Shown here: piece by piece, positions 35,820 through 45,508 of the stretch | Layout: the number at the start of each line of letters is the position of its first letter | Numbering within the stretch: the stretch's first letter is position 1 | Assembly: GCA_963768975.1 (NCBI GenBank) | Contig: CAVYKB010000012.1 | Location: 124,001-188,000 of the forward strand | Direction of reading: 5' to 3' | Source of the DNA: CADCTB01 sp963768975 | GTDB lineage: Bacteria > Actinomycetota > Acidimicrobiia > Acidimicrobiales > AC-14 | DNA: 64,000 bases | Position numbers and translations under genes: made by a program | Notes under the pieces: model-generated | What the model saw: the letters and a program-made list of their open reading frames with translations, nothing else | Databases searched by the model: none | Told to the model about the DNA's origin: nothing

Positions 35820-36551
35820 ATGACCATCGACGAGCTGGCCCGGCAGTCCGGGGTGACCAGCCGCAACATCCGGGCCTACCAGACCCGGGGCCTGCTGCCG
35901 TCGCCGCGGATGGAGGGCCGGGTCGGGTACTACGACGGCGCTCACCTGGCCCGGCTGCAGTACATCGCCAGCCTCCAGGACCGGGGGTTCTCCCTGGCCG
36001 CCATCCAGTGCCTACTGGAGGCGTGGGACCAGGGGCGGGGGCTCAACGAGGTCCTCGGCTTCGAGGAGGCGCTCAACGCGCCGTGGAGCGACGAGACGCC
36101 CGAACGCGTGACTGTCGAGCGGCTCATGGAGATGTTCCCCGAGGGACTGGAGGATCCCAGCCTGCTGGACCGCTCGATGGCCCTCGGCCTGCTGGCCGTG
36201 GTTGACGAGGAGTTCGAGGCGCCCAGCCCCATCCTGCTCAAGGTGGGCGCCGAGCTGGTGGCCGCCGGCATTCCCCTTGCCGCCGTGCTCGACGAGTACG
36301 AGCGGCTGGTGGCCGACGCCGACCGGATCGCCGGGCGGTTCGTGGAGCTCTTCGAGTCCAACGTGTGGGAGCCGTTCGCCGCCGCCGGCATGCCGCCGGA
36401 GCGGCTGGGCGCCGTCACCGAGGCGCTGCAGCGCTCCCGGCCCATGGCGTCCATGGCCATGGACGCCGCCCTGGCCCACGCCATGGAGCGGGCGGTAGCC
36501 GCCTCGGCGGCCCGCCAGCTAACTCGCTTCCTGCCCGCGCCGCGGGAGTAG
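35820..36551 (+). CDS. MerR-family transcriptional regulator
   Basis: A 243-residue protein with an N-terminal winged helix MTIDELARQSGVTSRNIRAY then QTRGLLPSPRMEGRVGYY and the coiled-coil start GFSLAAIQCLLEAW. This is the MerR/SoxR/TipA DNA-binding domain. The C-terminal 150 residues are helical and lack the Cys pattern of metal sensors, so a hydrophobic or organic effector is more likely. ATG 35820 is used; a GTG at 35808 is possible. It is divergent from the large membrane protein gene and probably regulates it. Confidence 0.85.
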   Translation: MTIDELARQSGVTSRNIRAYQTRGLLPSPRMEGRVGYYDGAHLARLQYIASLQDRGFSLAAIQCLLEAWDQGRGLNEVLGFEEALNAPWSDETPERVTVERLMEMFPEGLEDPSLLDRSMALGLLAVVDEEFEAPSPILLKVGAELVAAGIPLAAVLDEYERLVADADRIAGRFVELFESNVWEPFAAAGMPPERLGAVTEALQRSRPMASMAMDAALAHAMERAVAASAARQLTRFLPAPRE

Positions 36552-36714
36552 TTACAGCTTTTCCGCCCGTCGGCCGATATCTCTTGCATGAGAGAGCAGC
36601 AGCTCGACGACATGAGCCCCGCCCGCATCCGTCGCATGCAGCCGTTGGAGCTGCGGGCGATCTCGCCGGCGCCGCTGAGGTCGGCCACACGGTTCGTGCT
36701 GGCCCTGCCGTCCG

Positions 36715-37005
36715 TCAGCGTCGATGGACCCCAGGGCCAGCTCGCCACTCACCCATGGCTCGAAGTGCCAGCACAGCCACCACAGCGACCCCGGCGGCGC
36801 TCGACACCGCGCCCACGAGTGCCCCGAGCCCGATCGGTGTGGAACATTCTCCGGAGCACTGGATCCGCACCAGGGCAGCCCCGATGAGCAGCCCGCAGAT
36901 CCCGCCGACCACGATGGCCACGAAGGCCACCGCTCGGGCCCGCACCGGCGGTAGCGCGGTGGGCCCCTCCGCTGGCAACCGCAGCTGCTCTTCCGGGTCC
37001 GGCAC
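36715..37005 (-). CDS. Small membrane protein with two segments
   Basis: Ninety-six residues: an acidic, Pro-rich N-terminus (PDPEEQLRLPAEGPTALPPV), then VAFVAIVVGGICGLLIGAAL and GLGALVGAVSSAAGVAVVAV as two membrane segments with two Cys (CSGEC) in the loop between them. No family recognised. GTG 37005 is chosen because an upstream ATG at 37053 would overlap the divergent glycosyltransferase gene. The 163 bases between here and the MerR gene hold nothing I can identify. Confidence 0.5.
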   Translation of the reverse strand: MPDPEEQLRLPAEGPTALPPVRARAVAFVAIVVGGICGLLIGAALVRIQCSGECSTPIGLGALVGAVSSAAGVAVVAVLALRAMGEWRAGPGVHRR

Positions 37006-37027
37006 CCGGAGATCGTAGGCTGCCGCC

Positions 37028-37819
37028 GTGCGCGCTCTCGTCGTGCTCCCCACCTACCAGGAAGCGGAGAACATCGCGGAGGTCCTCCGCCGCCTCCGGG
37101 CCGCGGCCCCCACCGCCGACGTGCTCGTCGTCGACGACTCCAGCCCCGACGGCACCGCGGCGATGGCCAAGGCCGTCGCCGCCGAGCTGGGCCAGATCGA
37201 CGTGCTGATTCGGCCGGGCAAGTCCGGCCTGGGCAGCGCCTACCGGGCCGGCTTCTCCGAGGGCATGGCCCGCGGCTACGACATCCTCGTCGAGATGGAC
37301 AGCGACCTGTCGCACGACCCGGCCCGCCTGCCGGCGTTGCTGCGGGCCGTCGAGGCCGGCGCCGACCTGGCCGTCGGGTCTCGCTACGTGCCTGGCGGGC
37401 TGATCCCCAACTGGCCCGTCCACCGCCGTTTCCTCTCCCGGGCCGGCAACCGCTACGCCGCCTCCGTGCTCGGCCTCGCCGTGCGCGACGCCACCTCGGG
37501 CTTCCGGGCCTACCGGGCCGACGCCCTGCGCCGGATCGACCTGTCCTCCGTGCGGGCCGACGGTTACGGCTTCCAGATCGAGATGGCCTACCGGGTGGCC
37601 ACCGCCGGCGGCGAGATCGTCGAGCTGCCCATCGAGTTCGTCGACCGCGAGCGGGGGACGTCGAAGATGTCCTTCCGGATCATCGCCGAGGCGCTGGCGC
37701 TGGTGACGTGGTGGGGGGTGCGTGACCGGGTCCTGCGCCGGCGCCCGCACCGCCCCTTCCGCCTGCACGTGGTGCCCCATCCCAAGCGGTCGGCGGGAGA
37801 CTCCTCGAAGGTCGCCTAA
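37028..37819 (+). CDS. GT2 polyprenol-phosphate mannosyltransferase (DPM1/Ppm1-like)
   Basis: The 263-residue GT-A enzyme shows VVLPTYQEAENI, VVDDSSPDGTA, the metal motif MDSDLSHDP, VGSRYVPGG and SGFRAYRADAL. GYGFQIEMAY and FVDRERGTSKMS complete the set. These are diagnostic of dolichol/polyprenol-phosphate mannose synthases. It should transfer mannose from GDP-mannose to polyprenyl phosphate, feeding lipoglycan or protein mannosylation. There is no C-terminal membrane domain. It could act in the same lipid-mannose network as the PimB-like enzyme at 10.5 kb. Confidence 0.88.
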   Translation: MRALVVLPTYQEAENIAEVLRRLRAAAPTADVLVVDDSSPDGTAAMAKAVAAELGQIDVLIRPGKSGLGSAYRAGFSEGMARGYDILVEMDSDLSHDPARLPALLRAVEAGADLAVGSRYVPGGLIPNWPVHRRFLSRAGNRYAASVLGLAVRDATSGFRAYRADALRRIDLSSVRADGYGFQIEMAYRVATAGGEIVELPIEFVDRERGTSKMSFRIIAEALALVTWWGVRDRVLRRRPHRPFRLHVVPHPKRSAGDSSKVA

Positions 37820-37875
37820 GAGGCGGCCGGCGTCGATCGAGCGGGGCCTCTGGCTGGCAGACTCGGGGGATCGTC

Positions 37876-39147
37876 ATCCTGCATGTCGACATGGACGCCT
37901 TCTACGCCGCGGTCGAGGTGCTGGCCGACCCGTCGCTGGCCGGCAAGCCGCTGATCGTCGGCGGCGACGGTGGGCGGGGGGTGGTGGCGTCGTGCTCCTA
38001 TGAGGCCCGGGCCTACGGGATCCGCTCGGCGATGCCGTCGATGCGGGCCCGTCGGCTCTGCCCGCACGCCATCTTCGTGCCCGGGCGCCATCAGCTGTAT
38101 TCGGAGTACAGCAAGAGACTGCACGCCGTCCTGGCGTCGTTCACGCCCCTGGTGGAGGGCATCGCCCTCGACGAGGCGTTCCTCGACGTGACCGGCGCCC
38201 AGCGGCTGTGGGGGAGTGGGCCGGAGACGGCGGCGGCCATCCGCCGGCGGGTCCACGAGGATACCGGCCTGTGGTGCTCGGTGGGCGTGGCGCCGGTGAA
38301 GTTCCTGGCCAAGCTGGCGTCGGAGGCGGCCAAGCCCAAGGCCGGGCCGCCCGGGTCGGGGCCGACGCCGGGACTCGGGGTCATGGTGGTCGAGCCGGGC
38401 CGGGAGCTGGCGTTCCTGCACCCGCACCCGGTGGAGGCGCTGTGGGGGGTGGGGCCGGCGACCCGCCGGCGCCTCGACCGGTTCGGGATCAAGACGGTGG
38501 GCGATCTGGCCGCCATGCCGCTGGCGACGGTGGTCGGTGCGCTGGGCGAGGCCCACGGCCGCCACCTACACGAGCTCGCCTGGGCCCGGGACGGCCGGGC
38601 GGTGGAGCCGGACCGGGCGGTGAAATCCATCGGCCACGAGGAGACCTACGCCAAGGACCACTACGGCCGGGACACACTGCACGCCGAGGCGGTGCGCCTG
38701 TCCGACGGCGTGGCCAACCGGCTCCGGGAGGCCGGCGTGGCCGGGCGCACCGTCACCCTCAAGGTCCGCTTCGCCAGCTTCGAGACGATCACCCGGTCGC
38801 GCACCGTGGCCCGGCCGTTCGACTCCGGCGCGGCGGTGGCCCGGGTGGCCGTCGGGCTGCTGGCGGGCGTCGACCCGTCCCCAGGAGTGCGCCTGCTCGG
38901 GGTCAGCGTGTCGAACCTCGGGCCCCGGCCCGGGGAGCAGCTGAGCCTGGCGGAGGCCGGCACCGGCGAGCCGGCGGTGGCCCGGGCCGTGGAGGAGGTC
39001 CGCCGGCGGTTCGGCGATGCCGCGGTGGGGCCGGCGACGCTGCTGCGGGGCGAGGGGCTGGCGGTCAAGCGCCGGGGCGACCAGCAATGGGGCCCGAGCG
39101 GCCCGGGGAGCGGAATGGCTGGGCCGAGTCAGCCGCCGGGGAGCTAG
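37876..39147 (+). CDS. dinB: DNA polymerase IV (DinB), unusual start codon
   Basis: A Y-family polymerase of about 423 residues with HVDMDAFYAAVE, SYEARAYGIRSAMPS, the catalytic LDEAFLDVTG, VGVAPVKFLAKLASE (little finger approach) and VKSIGHEETYA. The first ATG (37891) would lose the catalytic Asp of HVDMD (E. coli Asp8), yet no ATG, GTG or TTG exists upstream in frame for more than 70 bases. The most likely start is ATC at 37876 (or CTG 37879) behind a GGGGG run. A QLSL-type clamp motif occurs near residue 360. It performs translesion synthesis. No SOS box was found upstream. Confidence 0.85.
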   Translation: MLHVDMDAFYAAVEVLADPSLAGKPLIVGGDGGRGVVASCSYEARAYGIRSAMPSMRARRLCPHAIFVPGRHQLYSEYSKRLHAVLASFTPLVEGIALDEAFLDVTGAQRLWGSGPETAAAIRRRVHEDTGLWCSVGVAPVKFLAKLASEAAKPKAGPPGSGPTPGLGVMVVEPGRELAFLHPHPVEALWGVGPATRRRLDRFGIKTVGDLAAMPLATVVGALGEAHGRHLHELAWARDGRAVEPDRAVKSIGHEETYAKDHYGRDTLHAEAVRLSDGVANRLREAGVAGRTVTLKVRFASFETITRSRTVARPFDSGAAVARVAVGLLAGVDPSPGVRLLGVSVSNLGPRPGEQLSLAEAGTGEPAVARAVEEVRRRFGDAAVGPATLLRGEGLAVKRRGDQQWGPSGPGSGMAGPSQPPGS

Positions 39148-39216
39148 CGCGTTGTTGACGGTGGCATGCTGTGGGAAGATGAATCGCAGTAGCGGACCGG
39201 GTGCGAAGGGGTAGTA

Positions 39217-39591
39217 GTGCCGCTTTCCGAGGACGAGCAGCGAATCCTCCACGAGATCGAGCAACAGTTCTACGAGAGTGATCCTGCGTTCGCGCGCGGC
39301 GTCGGCAAGACCACGCTGTACCGCCACGCCGGCCGCAATCTCAAGTGGGCGGCGCTCGGCTTCCTGTGCGGGTTCGCCCTGTTGGTCGGGTCGTTCGCCA
39401 CGTCGCTGTTCCTGGGCTTCGTGGGCTTCGCCGTCATGCTGGCCTGCGCCTTCATCTTCGAGCGCAACCTGCGCAAGATGGGGAAGGCGGGCTGGAAGCA
39501 GGTCACCGGCAATCTCAAGACCACCCAGGTCAAGGAGCAGTTCGGCGACGTCGGCAAGCGCCTGAAGAAGCGCTTCAAGCGCGAAGAGTAA
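39217..39591 (+). CDS. DUF3040 membrane protein
   Basis: A 124-residue actinobacterial protein with the family start PLSEDEQRILHEIEQQFYESD, two adjacent membrane segments near 48-85, and a basic C-terminus (GKRLKKRFKREE). Function unknown. The GTG at 39217 matches the usual family start. A strong hairpin follows the stop. Confidence 0.88.
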   Translation: MPLSEDEQRILHEIEQQFYESDPAFARGVGKTTLYRHAGRNLKWAALGFLCGFALLVGSFATSLFLGFVGFAVMLACAFIFERNLRKMGKAGWKQVTGNLKTTQVKEQFGDVGKRLKKRFKREE

Positions 39592-39592
39592 A

Positions 39593-39621
39593 TCGGCTCG
39601 GAACCAGAGGTTCCGAGCCGA
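39593..39621. terminator. Hairpin terminator after the DUF3040 gene
   Basis: TCGGCTCGGAAC, loop CAGAG, GTTCCGAGCCGA: a perfect 12-base stem starting right after the stop codon. No T-run follows, which is common in high-GC actinobacteria. It lies between convergent genes. Confidence 0.7.
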
Positions 39622-39731
39622 GGTAGTTGCGCTACGGGACGTCCGGCGGAGCCGGCCGCCCTTCGCCGTTCTTGCTGGCCGGCAGCCGACACGGGGCCGC
39701 CTGACGGCGGCGGCTGCGGCCGCCGGCGTCT

Positions 39732-41990
39732 TTAGGCGGCGCGCTCGATCTCGGTCGGCACGCTTGCCGCGCCGTTGGTCCTGAACAGCACTCGGGGATC
39801 CAGGGCCTTCTTCAGGCGATCCCTCCTGGTGGCTTGGGCTCGTAGCTCGGTCGCCACGCCGGCGGCCTCCTTCTCGGCCCGGGTCGCCACTTCCTGGGCC
39901 ACGCCGCCGGCGGACCAGGCGGCGGCGGTCGCGTCGTCGGCCAGGCGGGTGAGCGGGGCGCCGGCGGGGCCGGCGGCCTTGCGGACCCGGTGGGCGTACT
40001 CGACGGCGGTCTCGTCGGACCGGGGCGCCAGGCCGGCGGCGGCCATGTCCTCGGTGGCCTCCTCCCATGCGACCAGCACCCGGTCGGCGGGGGTGGCGGC
40101 GGCCTCCCGGCGCCGGCGCCGGCGCCGTAACTTGGCCAGCGGCACCAGCGTCACGTAGGCCACGACGGCGGCCAGGAGCACGCCGGCGACGATCAACCGG
40201 CCGCCGGCGGAGGACCCCCCCTCGGGCAGGGCCGCCGGCGCAGTGCTGGCCTGCGGCTCGGGCACGGAGTCTTCGACAGGGGTCACGGCGGCGGGTGTGG
40301 TGACGACGGTGGTGTTGTCGGCGGCCTGGGCCGGCGCCACGTTGGTGTAGTCCTGGGCGCCGGGCATCCCCCGGCCGGGCGTGGGCTCGAAGGCCACCCA
40401 GCCGAAGCCGCTCAGGTAGACCTCGGGCCAGGCGTGGGCTTCCTTGCCCGTGACGTGCCAGCGCCCGTCGGCGTCCTGGGTGCCCTCGGTGAAGCCGACG
40501 GCCACCCGGGCCGGGAGGTTCAGGGCGCGGGCCATGGCCGCGTAGGTGCCGGCGAACTGCTCGCAGTAGCCCTTCTTGCTGGCCAGGAACTGCTCCATGG
40601 CATTGGCGTCGTGGCCGGGGGCGACCTGGATGCTGTAGGTGAAGTTGTCGCGGAAGTAGTCCTGGAGGAGCCTGGCCTTCCGGTAGGGCGACGTCTCGGT
40701 GCCGACGATGCGCTGGGCCTCCCTCCGCACCAGGCGGGAGACGCTGGCCGGCAGCTCCAGGTAGCGGGCGGCGACGTCGGGTGGGATCTCGGCGCCGACC
40801 GCAGTCAGGTCGCCGGCGGTCAGCCGGGGCAGGGCCGACTCGACGGTGTACTTCATGCCGTCGGACGTCTCCTGGTCGGTGGCCAGGCTGCCGGAGTCGG
40901 GGTCGAAGCGGATCTTGCCGTCGGCGTTGAGACGCTCCGGCCGGTAGGCCGCCGGCAGCCAGATCGAGGAGAGCCCGGAGATCTCGAACTGCTGGTTGGA
41001 CTTGGCCGTGCCGCCGCGGTTGGCGTCGGCGCCCAGGGGAGGCAGCCGGGAGCCGGCGGGCCGGTAGTTGCTGAGCGAGGACCAGATGGTGCCGTCGAAG
41101 CGGTCGAGGGAGGTGAGGCGCCAGTACGTCCCGCTGTCGGCCTTCACGGTGAACAGCTCGACGTTCGACTGCCCGACCAGCCGGCCCCGTATGTCGACCA
41201 GCGGGCTGAGCGTCACCCGGGTGCCGCCGCCGCGACCTTCGCCGTCACCCATCCCGAGGATGCCCTTGGCGTAGGCGCCGGGGAGCTGCGGGCCGACCAG
41301 CAGGGCGAGAAGGAGGGCGACGCCGGCCATGCCGAAGCCCGACTTCACCAGCGTCCGCTCGCCGGCGGCCTTGCGCCCCGAGAGCCACGGCCGGGGCCGG
41401 GGGGCGGCGGAGACCTCGGCGAGCACGACGAAGGTCAGCACCGAGGCCAGGAAGAGCAGGGCGGCGCTCAGGCGGTGCCGGTCGGAGCCGAGCAGGGCCC
41501 CGAACAGGAAGACGGTGAACGACGGGACCACGGCCTCCAGCCGGGTGCGGGCCCGGAAGGCGAACAGGTCGGCCACGAAGGAGCTGATCCAGGAGCCCAG
41601 GACCGCCCCCAGAAGGAACCCGCGAGTGACCTGGGTCGGTGCCACCACCTCGCTGAAGCGGCCCCACGCCTCCTCGAGGTCGAGCATGGCTGCGGTCCAC
41701 ACCGCCGGCCCCGGGATCACCGAGACGTGGGGCTCGATGACCCAGGTCACGAACAGGGCCAGGCCGGCGGCGGACGCGATGGTGGTGCCGAGCGGGCCGA
41801 CGCCCCCACGCCGGCACAGCATCGACAGTCCGTGGCTGGCCAGGACCGCGGCGAGGACGACGGGGAGGAAGGAGGCGTCGGCGAAGAGCCGGCCCATGCC
41901 GACGGCGGCGGCGACCGACATGGCGACGAGGCCGACCTCCGCCGGCCACCCCGGGGTCAGTGGGCTCTCGGTCTGCTCGGCAGTGTTCAC
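39732..41990 (-). CDS. Membrane transglutaminase-like protein (TgpA family)
   Basis: The 752-residue protein has five to six N-terminal membrane segments, an external domain with a papain-like transglutaminase core, and a late membrane segment with an Arg-rich cytoplasmic tail. The core shows Cys in KKGYCEQFAGTYAAMARALN, RVAVGFTEG, His in VTGKEAHAWPEVYLSGFGWV and Asp-equivalent EPTPGRG. The start is the GTG at 41990, past the 62-bp repeats. It follows moxR and DUF58 genes, the usual three-gene set; the family acts on surface proteins, but the target here is unknown. Confidence 0.85.
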   Translation of the reverse strand: MNTAEQTESPLTPGWPAEVGLVAMSVAAAVGMGRLFADASFLPVVLAAVLASHGLSMLCRRGGVGPLGTTIASAAGLALFVTWVIEPHVSVIPGPAVWTAAMLDLEEAWGRFSEVVAPTQVTRGFLLGAVLGSWISSFVADLFAFRARTRLEAVVPSFTVFLFGALLGSDRHRLSAALLFLASVLTFVVLAEVSAAPRPRPWLSGRKAAGERTLVKSGFGMAGVALLLALLVGPQLPGAYAKGILGMGDGEGRGGGTRVTLSPLVDIRGRLVGQSNVELFTVKADSGTYWRLTSLDRFDGTIWSSLSNYRPAGSRLPPLGADANRGGTAKSNQQFEISGLSSIWLPAAYRPERLNADGKIRFDPDSGSLATDQETSDGMKYTVESALPRLTAGDLTAVGAEIPPDVAARYLELPASVSRLVRREAQRIVGTETSPYRKARLLQDYFRDNFTYSIQVAPGHDANAMEQFLASKKGYCEQFAGTYAAMARALNLPARVAVGFTEGTQDADGRWHVTGKEAHAWPEVYLSGFGWVAFEPTPGRGMPGAQDYTNVAPAQAADNTTVVTTPAAVTPVEDSVPEPQASTAPAALPEGGSSAGGRLIVAGVLLAAVVAYVTLVPLAKLRRRRRRREAAATPADRVLVAWEEATEDMAAAGLAPRSDETAVEYAHRVRKAAGPAGAPLTRLADDATAAAWSAGGVAQEVATRAEKEAAGVATELRAQATRRDRLKKALDPRVLFRTNGAASVPTEIERAA

Positions 41991-42000
41991 CGGGCGGCTC

Positions 42001-42144
42001 CCCGCAGGACGCCGCCGGCGTCGGCACCGGCCTGGGCCGCCGGCGGCCTCACCGGCGTACCCCCCGCAGGACGCCGCCGGCGACGGCACCGGCCTGGGCC
42101 GCCGGCGGCCTCACCGGCGTACCCCCCGCAGGACGCCGCCGGCG
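42001..42144. repeat. 62-bp tandem repeat spanning the DUF58 gene end
   Basis: A unit beginning CCCGCAGGACGCCGCCGGCG occurs at 42001 and 42063 and starts again at 42125, where it is part of the DUF58 coding end. The spacing is exactly 62 bases and the two full copies differ by very few bases. It is a duplication of the gene's last codons into the spacer before the transglutaminase gene. Confidence 0.85.
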
Positions 42145-43277
42145 GCCATGGCCCGGTTCCAGACAGGGGCGAGGGGTTGGCCGGCGCCGACGGCGACGGT
42201 GGTGCCTGGGGCCGCAGCCCGCTCCTGCTGGTCCTTGCGGTCGATGACGACGACGGTGAGGGAGTTGGGTCGGTCGCCGAGGCGGGCCAGGTGGGACAGG
42301 TCGCCGGCGGGCACGGAGGCGGTGACGACGAGGGCCAGGGCCCCGCTGGTGTGGGGCAGGGCGGGAAGGTCGCCGGCGCCGGCCTGGATCCGGGCCAAAC
42401 GCTCCATGACGGCCTCGATGTGGCCGGCGCCGGCGCCGAAGCCGCTGTCGGCGCCGTCGGTGGTGAGGAGTCGCACCTGGGAGCCGCTCTGGCCGGAGGC
42501 CACGATGATGCTGGCCGTGGCGGAGACGGCCTGCTCCAGTGAGTCCTCGTCGTGGTAGCGGGACCGCAGGTCGAGGAGCACCGTGGCCCGGCCCTGCCAC
42601 GGCACGTCGTGCTGGCGTACGGTCAGCTCGTCGCGGCGGGCGGTCGAGGGCCAGTGGACCTGGCGGAGGTCGTCGCCCTGGACCCAGGGACGGAGGGCGT
42701 AGAAGTCCTCGCCGCTGGCGCCCACGGCCGAGGCCCGCCGGAAGCCGCCGCGGCGGTCGTCGCCGGGAGCATGCGGCATCGGGAGGAGGGGCTCGATGAC
42801 GGGGAAGACGACGAGCTCCGACACCGGGGCCACGCTGGCCGCCCGGGTCGCCAGGGCGAGGGGGTCGAAGCGCCTGGCCTCCAGGGGGCCGACGGCGATG
42901 ACGCCCCGGCGCTCGGTGGGGATCCGGTAATGGGCCCGCTCGCGGGCGCCTGCGCGCAGAGGGGCGAGGAGGATGCGGGCCCGGCGGGGGCCGCCGTCGA
43001 CAGGGTCCCGCAGTTCGACGACCGGCGTGGCCTTCCGGCCGCGGTTCTGCAGGGCCAGCTCGACGCGGGACTCGTCGCCGGCCCGCACGCTGTGGGGCGT
43101 GATTGTCCGGCGGGCCGCGAGGTCGGCCGGGTGGAGGGCCAGATAAGCGAGGGCCATGCCCATGAGGGCCCAGCAGCCGGCGGCCAGCACGTAGAGCTCG
43201 AGCAGGCCGAGCAGCCGACCGGCGACGGCGAGGACGATCCCGCCGATGGTCAGCGCCCAACCCCTTCTGGTCAGCAT
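42111..43277 (-). CDS. DUF58 (von Willebrand-like) protein
   Basis: A 388-residue protein with two N-terminal membrane segments (ALTIGGIVLAVAGRLLGLLE, VLAAGCWALMGMALAYLAL), a beta-rich middle, and the DUF58 signature GASGEDFYALRPWVQGDDLR followed by VHWPSTARRDEL. The family accompanies MoxR ATPases and transglutaminase proteins, and may be a substrate or partner of MoxR. The ATG at 43277 abuts the moxR stop with no gap. Confidence 0.88.
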   Translation of the reverse strand: MLTRRGWALTIGGIVLAVAGRLLGLLELYVLAAGCWALMGMALAYLALHPADLAARRTITPHSVRAGDESRVELALQNRGRKATPVVELRDPVDGGPRRARILLAPLRAGARERAHYRIPTERRGVIAVGPLEARRFDPLALATRAASVAPVSELVVFPVIEPLLPMPHAPGDDRRGGFRRASAVGASGEDFYALRPWVQGDDLRQVHWPSTARRDELTVRQHDVPWQGRATVLLDLRSRYHDEDSLEQAVSATASIIVASGQSGSQVRLLTTDGADSGFGAGAGHIEAVMERLARIQAGAGDLPALPHTSGALALVVTASVPAGDLSHLARLGDRPNSLTVVVIDRKDQQERAAAPGTTVAVGAGQPLAPVWNRAMAAGGVLRGVRR

Positions 43278-44255
<978 letters not shown>

Positions 44256-44305
44256 GAAGTGCCCCAACGGTACCTGTTGGCGAGGTGGTAATACCCTCGC
44301 CCTGG

Positions 44306-45154
44306 ATGGACACCGCCCTGGCCGTCGACATCGGCGGCACCAAGCTGGCCGCCGGCCTGGTCACCGACGACGGGGAGGTGCTGGGGTCGGCGACGGCGCC
44401 GTCCCGGGCCGGGTCGGCCGAGGCGCTCTTCGACGTGCTCGTCGGGCTGGTGGACCGCTTCGCCGGCGCCGCGGTCTGCGGTGTGGGATGCGGCGGGCCG
44501 ATGACCGCCGGCGGGGAGACGGTGTCGCCCCTGAACATCGGGGTGTGGCGCGACTTCCCCCTGCGCCGGCGGCTGGCCGAGGCGACCGGCCTGGCCACCT
44601 TCGTCGACAACGACGCCAAGGCGCTGGCCCTGGGGGAGGGGTGGAAGGGCGCGGCGGCCGGCGTCGACGACTTCATCGCCATGGTCGTCTCGACCGGCGT
44701 GGGCGGCGGCATCGTGCTCGGCGGGCGCCTGCTCGACGGGGCCGAGGGCAACGCCGGCCACATCGGCCACGTCTGCGTGGAGCCCGCCGGGCGGGTGTGC
44801 GTCTGCGGCGCCCGGGGGTGCCTGGAGGCGGAGGCGTCGGGCACGTCGATCGCGGCGGTGACCGGGCGGCCGGCGGCCGAGGCGGGGCCCGAGGTGGTGT
44901 CCCGCACCGGGCGGCTGGTGGGGCGGGCGGTGGCGTCGGTGGCCAACCTGCTGGACCTGCGGCTGGCGGTCGTCGCCGGCTCGGTGGCCCTGGGCTTCGG
45001 CGAGCCGTTCTTCGCCGCCGCCCAGGCCGAGCTCGACGCCCAGGCCCGGCTGAGCTTCTCCGCCGGCGCCCGCATCGTGCCCGCCGGCCTGGGCGCCGCC
45101 GGGCCCCTGGTCGGGGCGGCGGCGGTTGCCTGGCGTGGGATTGGCTGGGTATGA
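44306..45154 (+). CDS. ROK-family sugar kinase
   Basis: A 282-residue ROK protein: LAVDIGGTKLAAGLV, VDNDAKALALGEGW, STGVGGGIVLGG, GNAGHIGHV, and the zinc site CVCGARGCLEAEASG. No HTH domain is present, so it is a kinase rather than a repressor. Substrate unknown; glucose, mannose or N-acetyl sugars fit. ATG 44306 precedes the phosphate loop by six residues. Its stop overlaps the start of the next small gene (ATGA). Confidence 0.82.
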   Translation: MDTALAVDIGGTKLAAGLVTDDGEVLGSATAPSRAGSAEALFDVLVGLVDRFAGAAVCGVGCGGPMTAGGETVSPLNIGVWRDFPLRRRLAEATGLATFVDNDAKALALGEGWKGAAAGVDDFIAMVVSTGVGGGIVLGGRLLDGAEGNAGHIGHVCVEPAGRVCVCGARGCLEAEASGTSIAAVTGRPAAEAGPEVVSRTGRLVGRAVASVANLLDLRLAVVAGSVALGFGEPFFAAAQAELDAQARLSFSAGARIVPAGLGAAGPLVGAAAVAWRGIGWV

Positions 45155-45420
45155 CCGAGGAGTTCCCCGCCGGCTGGCGGTGGCTGGCGCCGGCGGCGTG
45201 GGCGGTGGCCCTCCGGCCCGGTCTGTGGGGGGTGGCAGTGCGCCAGAGCCTGCGCCTGGCCACGCCCGGGTGGTGGCGGCGGTGGCCGCCGGTGCCCCGC
45301 CCCGACCCGGCCTACGTGCGGTTCCGCCTCCAGACCGCCTTCGGCGACCCGGGAAAGGCGCCGGCGCCGGCCGACGTGGTCGCCTACTTGGAATGGTGCC
45401 GCCGCTTTCCTTCCAGATGA
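45151..45420 (+). CDS. Small Trp-rich protein of unknown function
   Basis: Eighty-nine residues with eight or more Trp, including FPAGWRWLAPAAWAVALRPG and a PGWWRRWPPVPRPDP block, then FRLQTAFGDPG and a terminal VVAYLEWCRRF. One weak hydrophobic stretch near 15-35 could associate with the membrane. No family name is recalled. It is coupled to the ROK gene by ATGA. Confidence 0.65.
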   Translation: MTEEFPAGWRWLAPAAWAVALRPGLWGVAVRQSLRLATPGWWRRWPPVPRPDPAYVRFRLQTAFGDPGKAPAPADVVAYLEWCRRFPSR

Positions 45421-45508
45421 CCCGGCCGGCCTGAGGTACCCTCGACGCTCATGCACCTGCCACCAGCAGGGGCCGGCGACCGGCCCGTACGGAACTGAGT
45501 AGGCCGAG

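Noticed and set aside
36588..36887. Plus-strand 99-codon frame after the MerR gene
   Set aside because: It is Arg/Pro-rich without structure and overlaps the minus-strand gene, which encodes two good membrane segments.
37800..37890. SOS box upstream of dinB
   Set aside because: No GAAC-N4-GTTC or close variant was found in the region before the gene.
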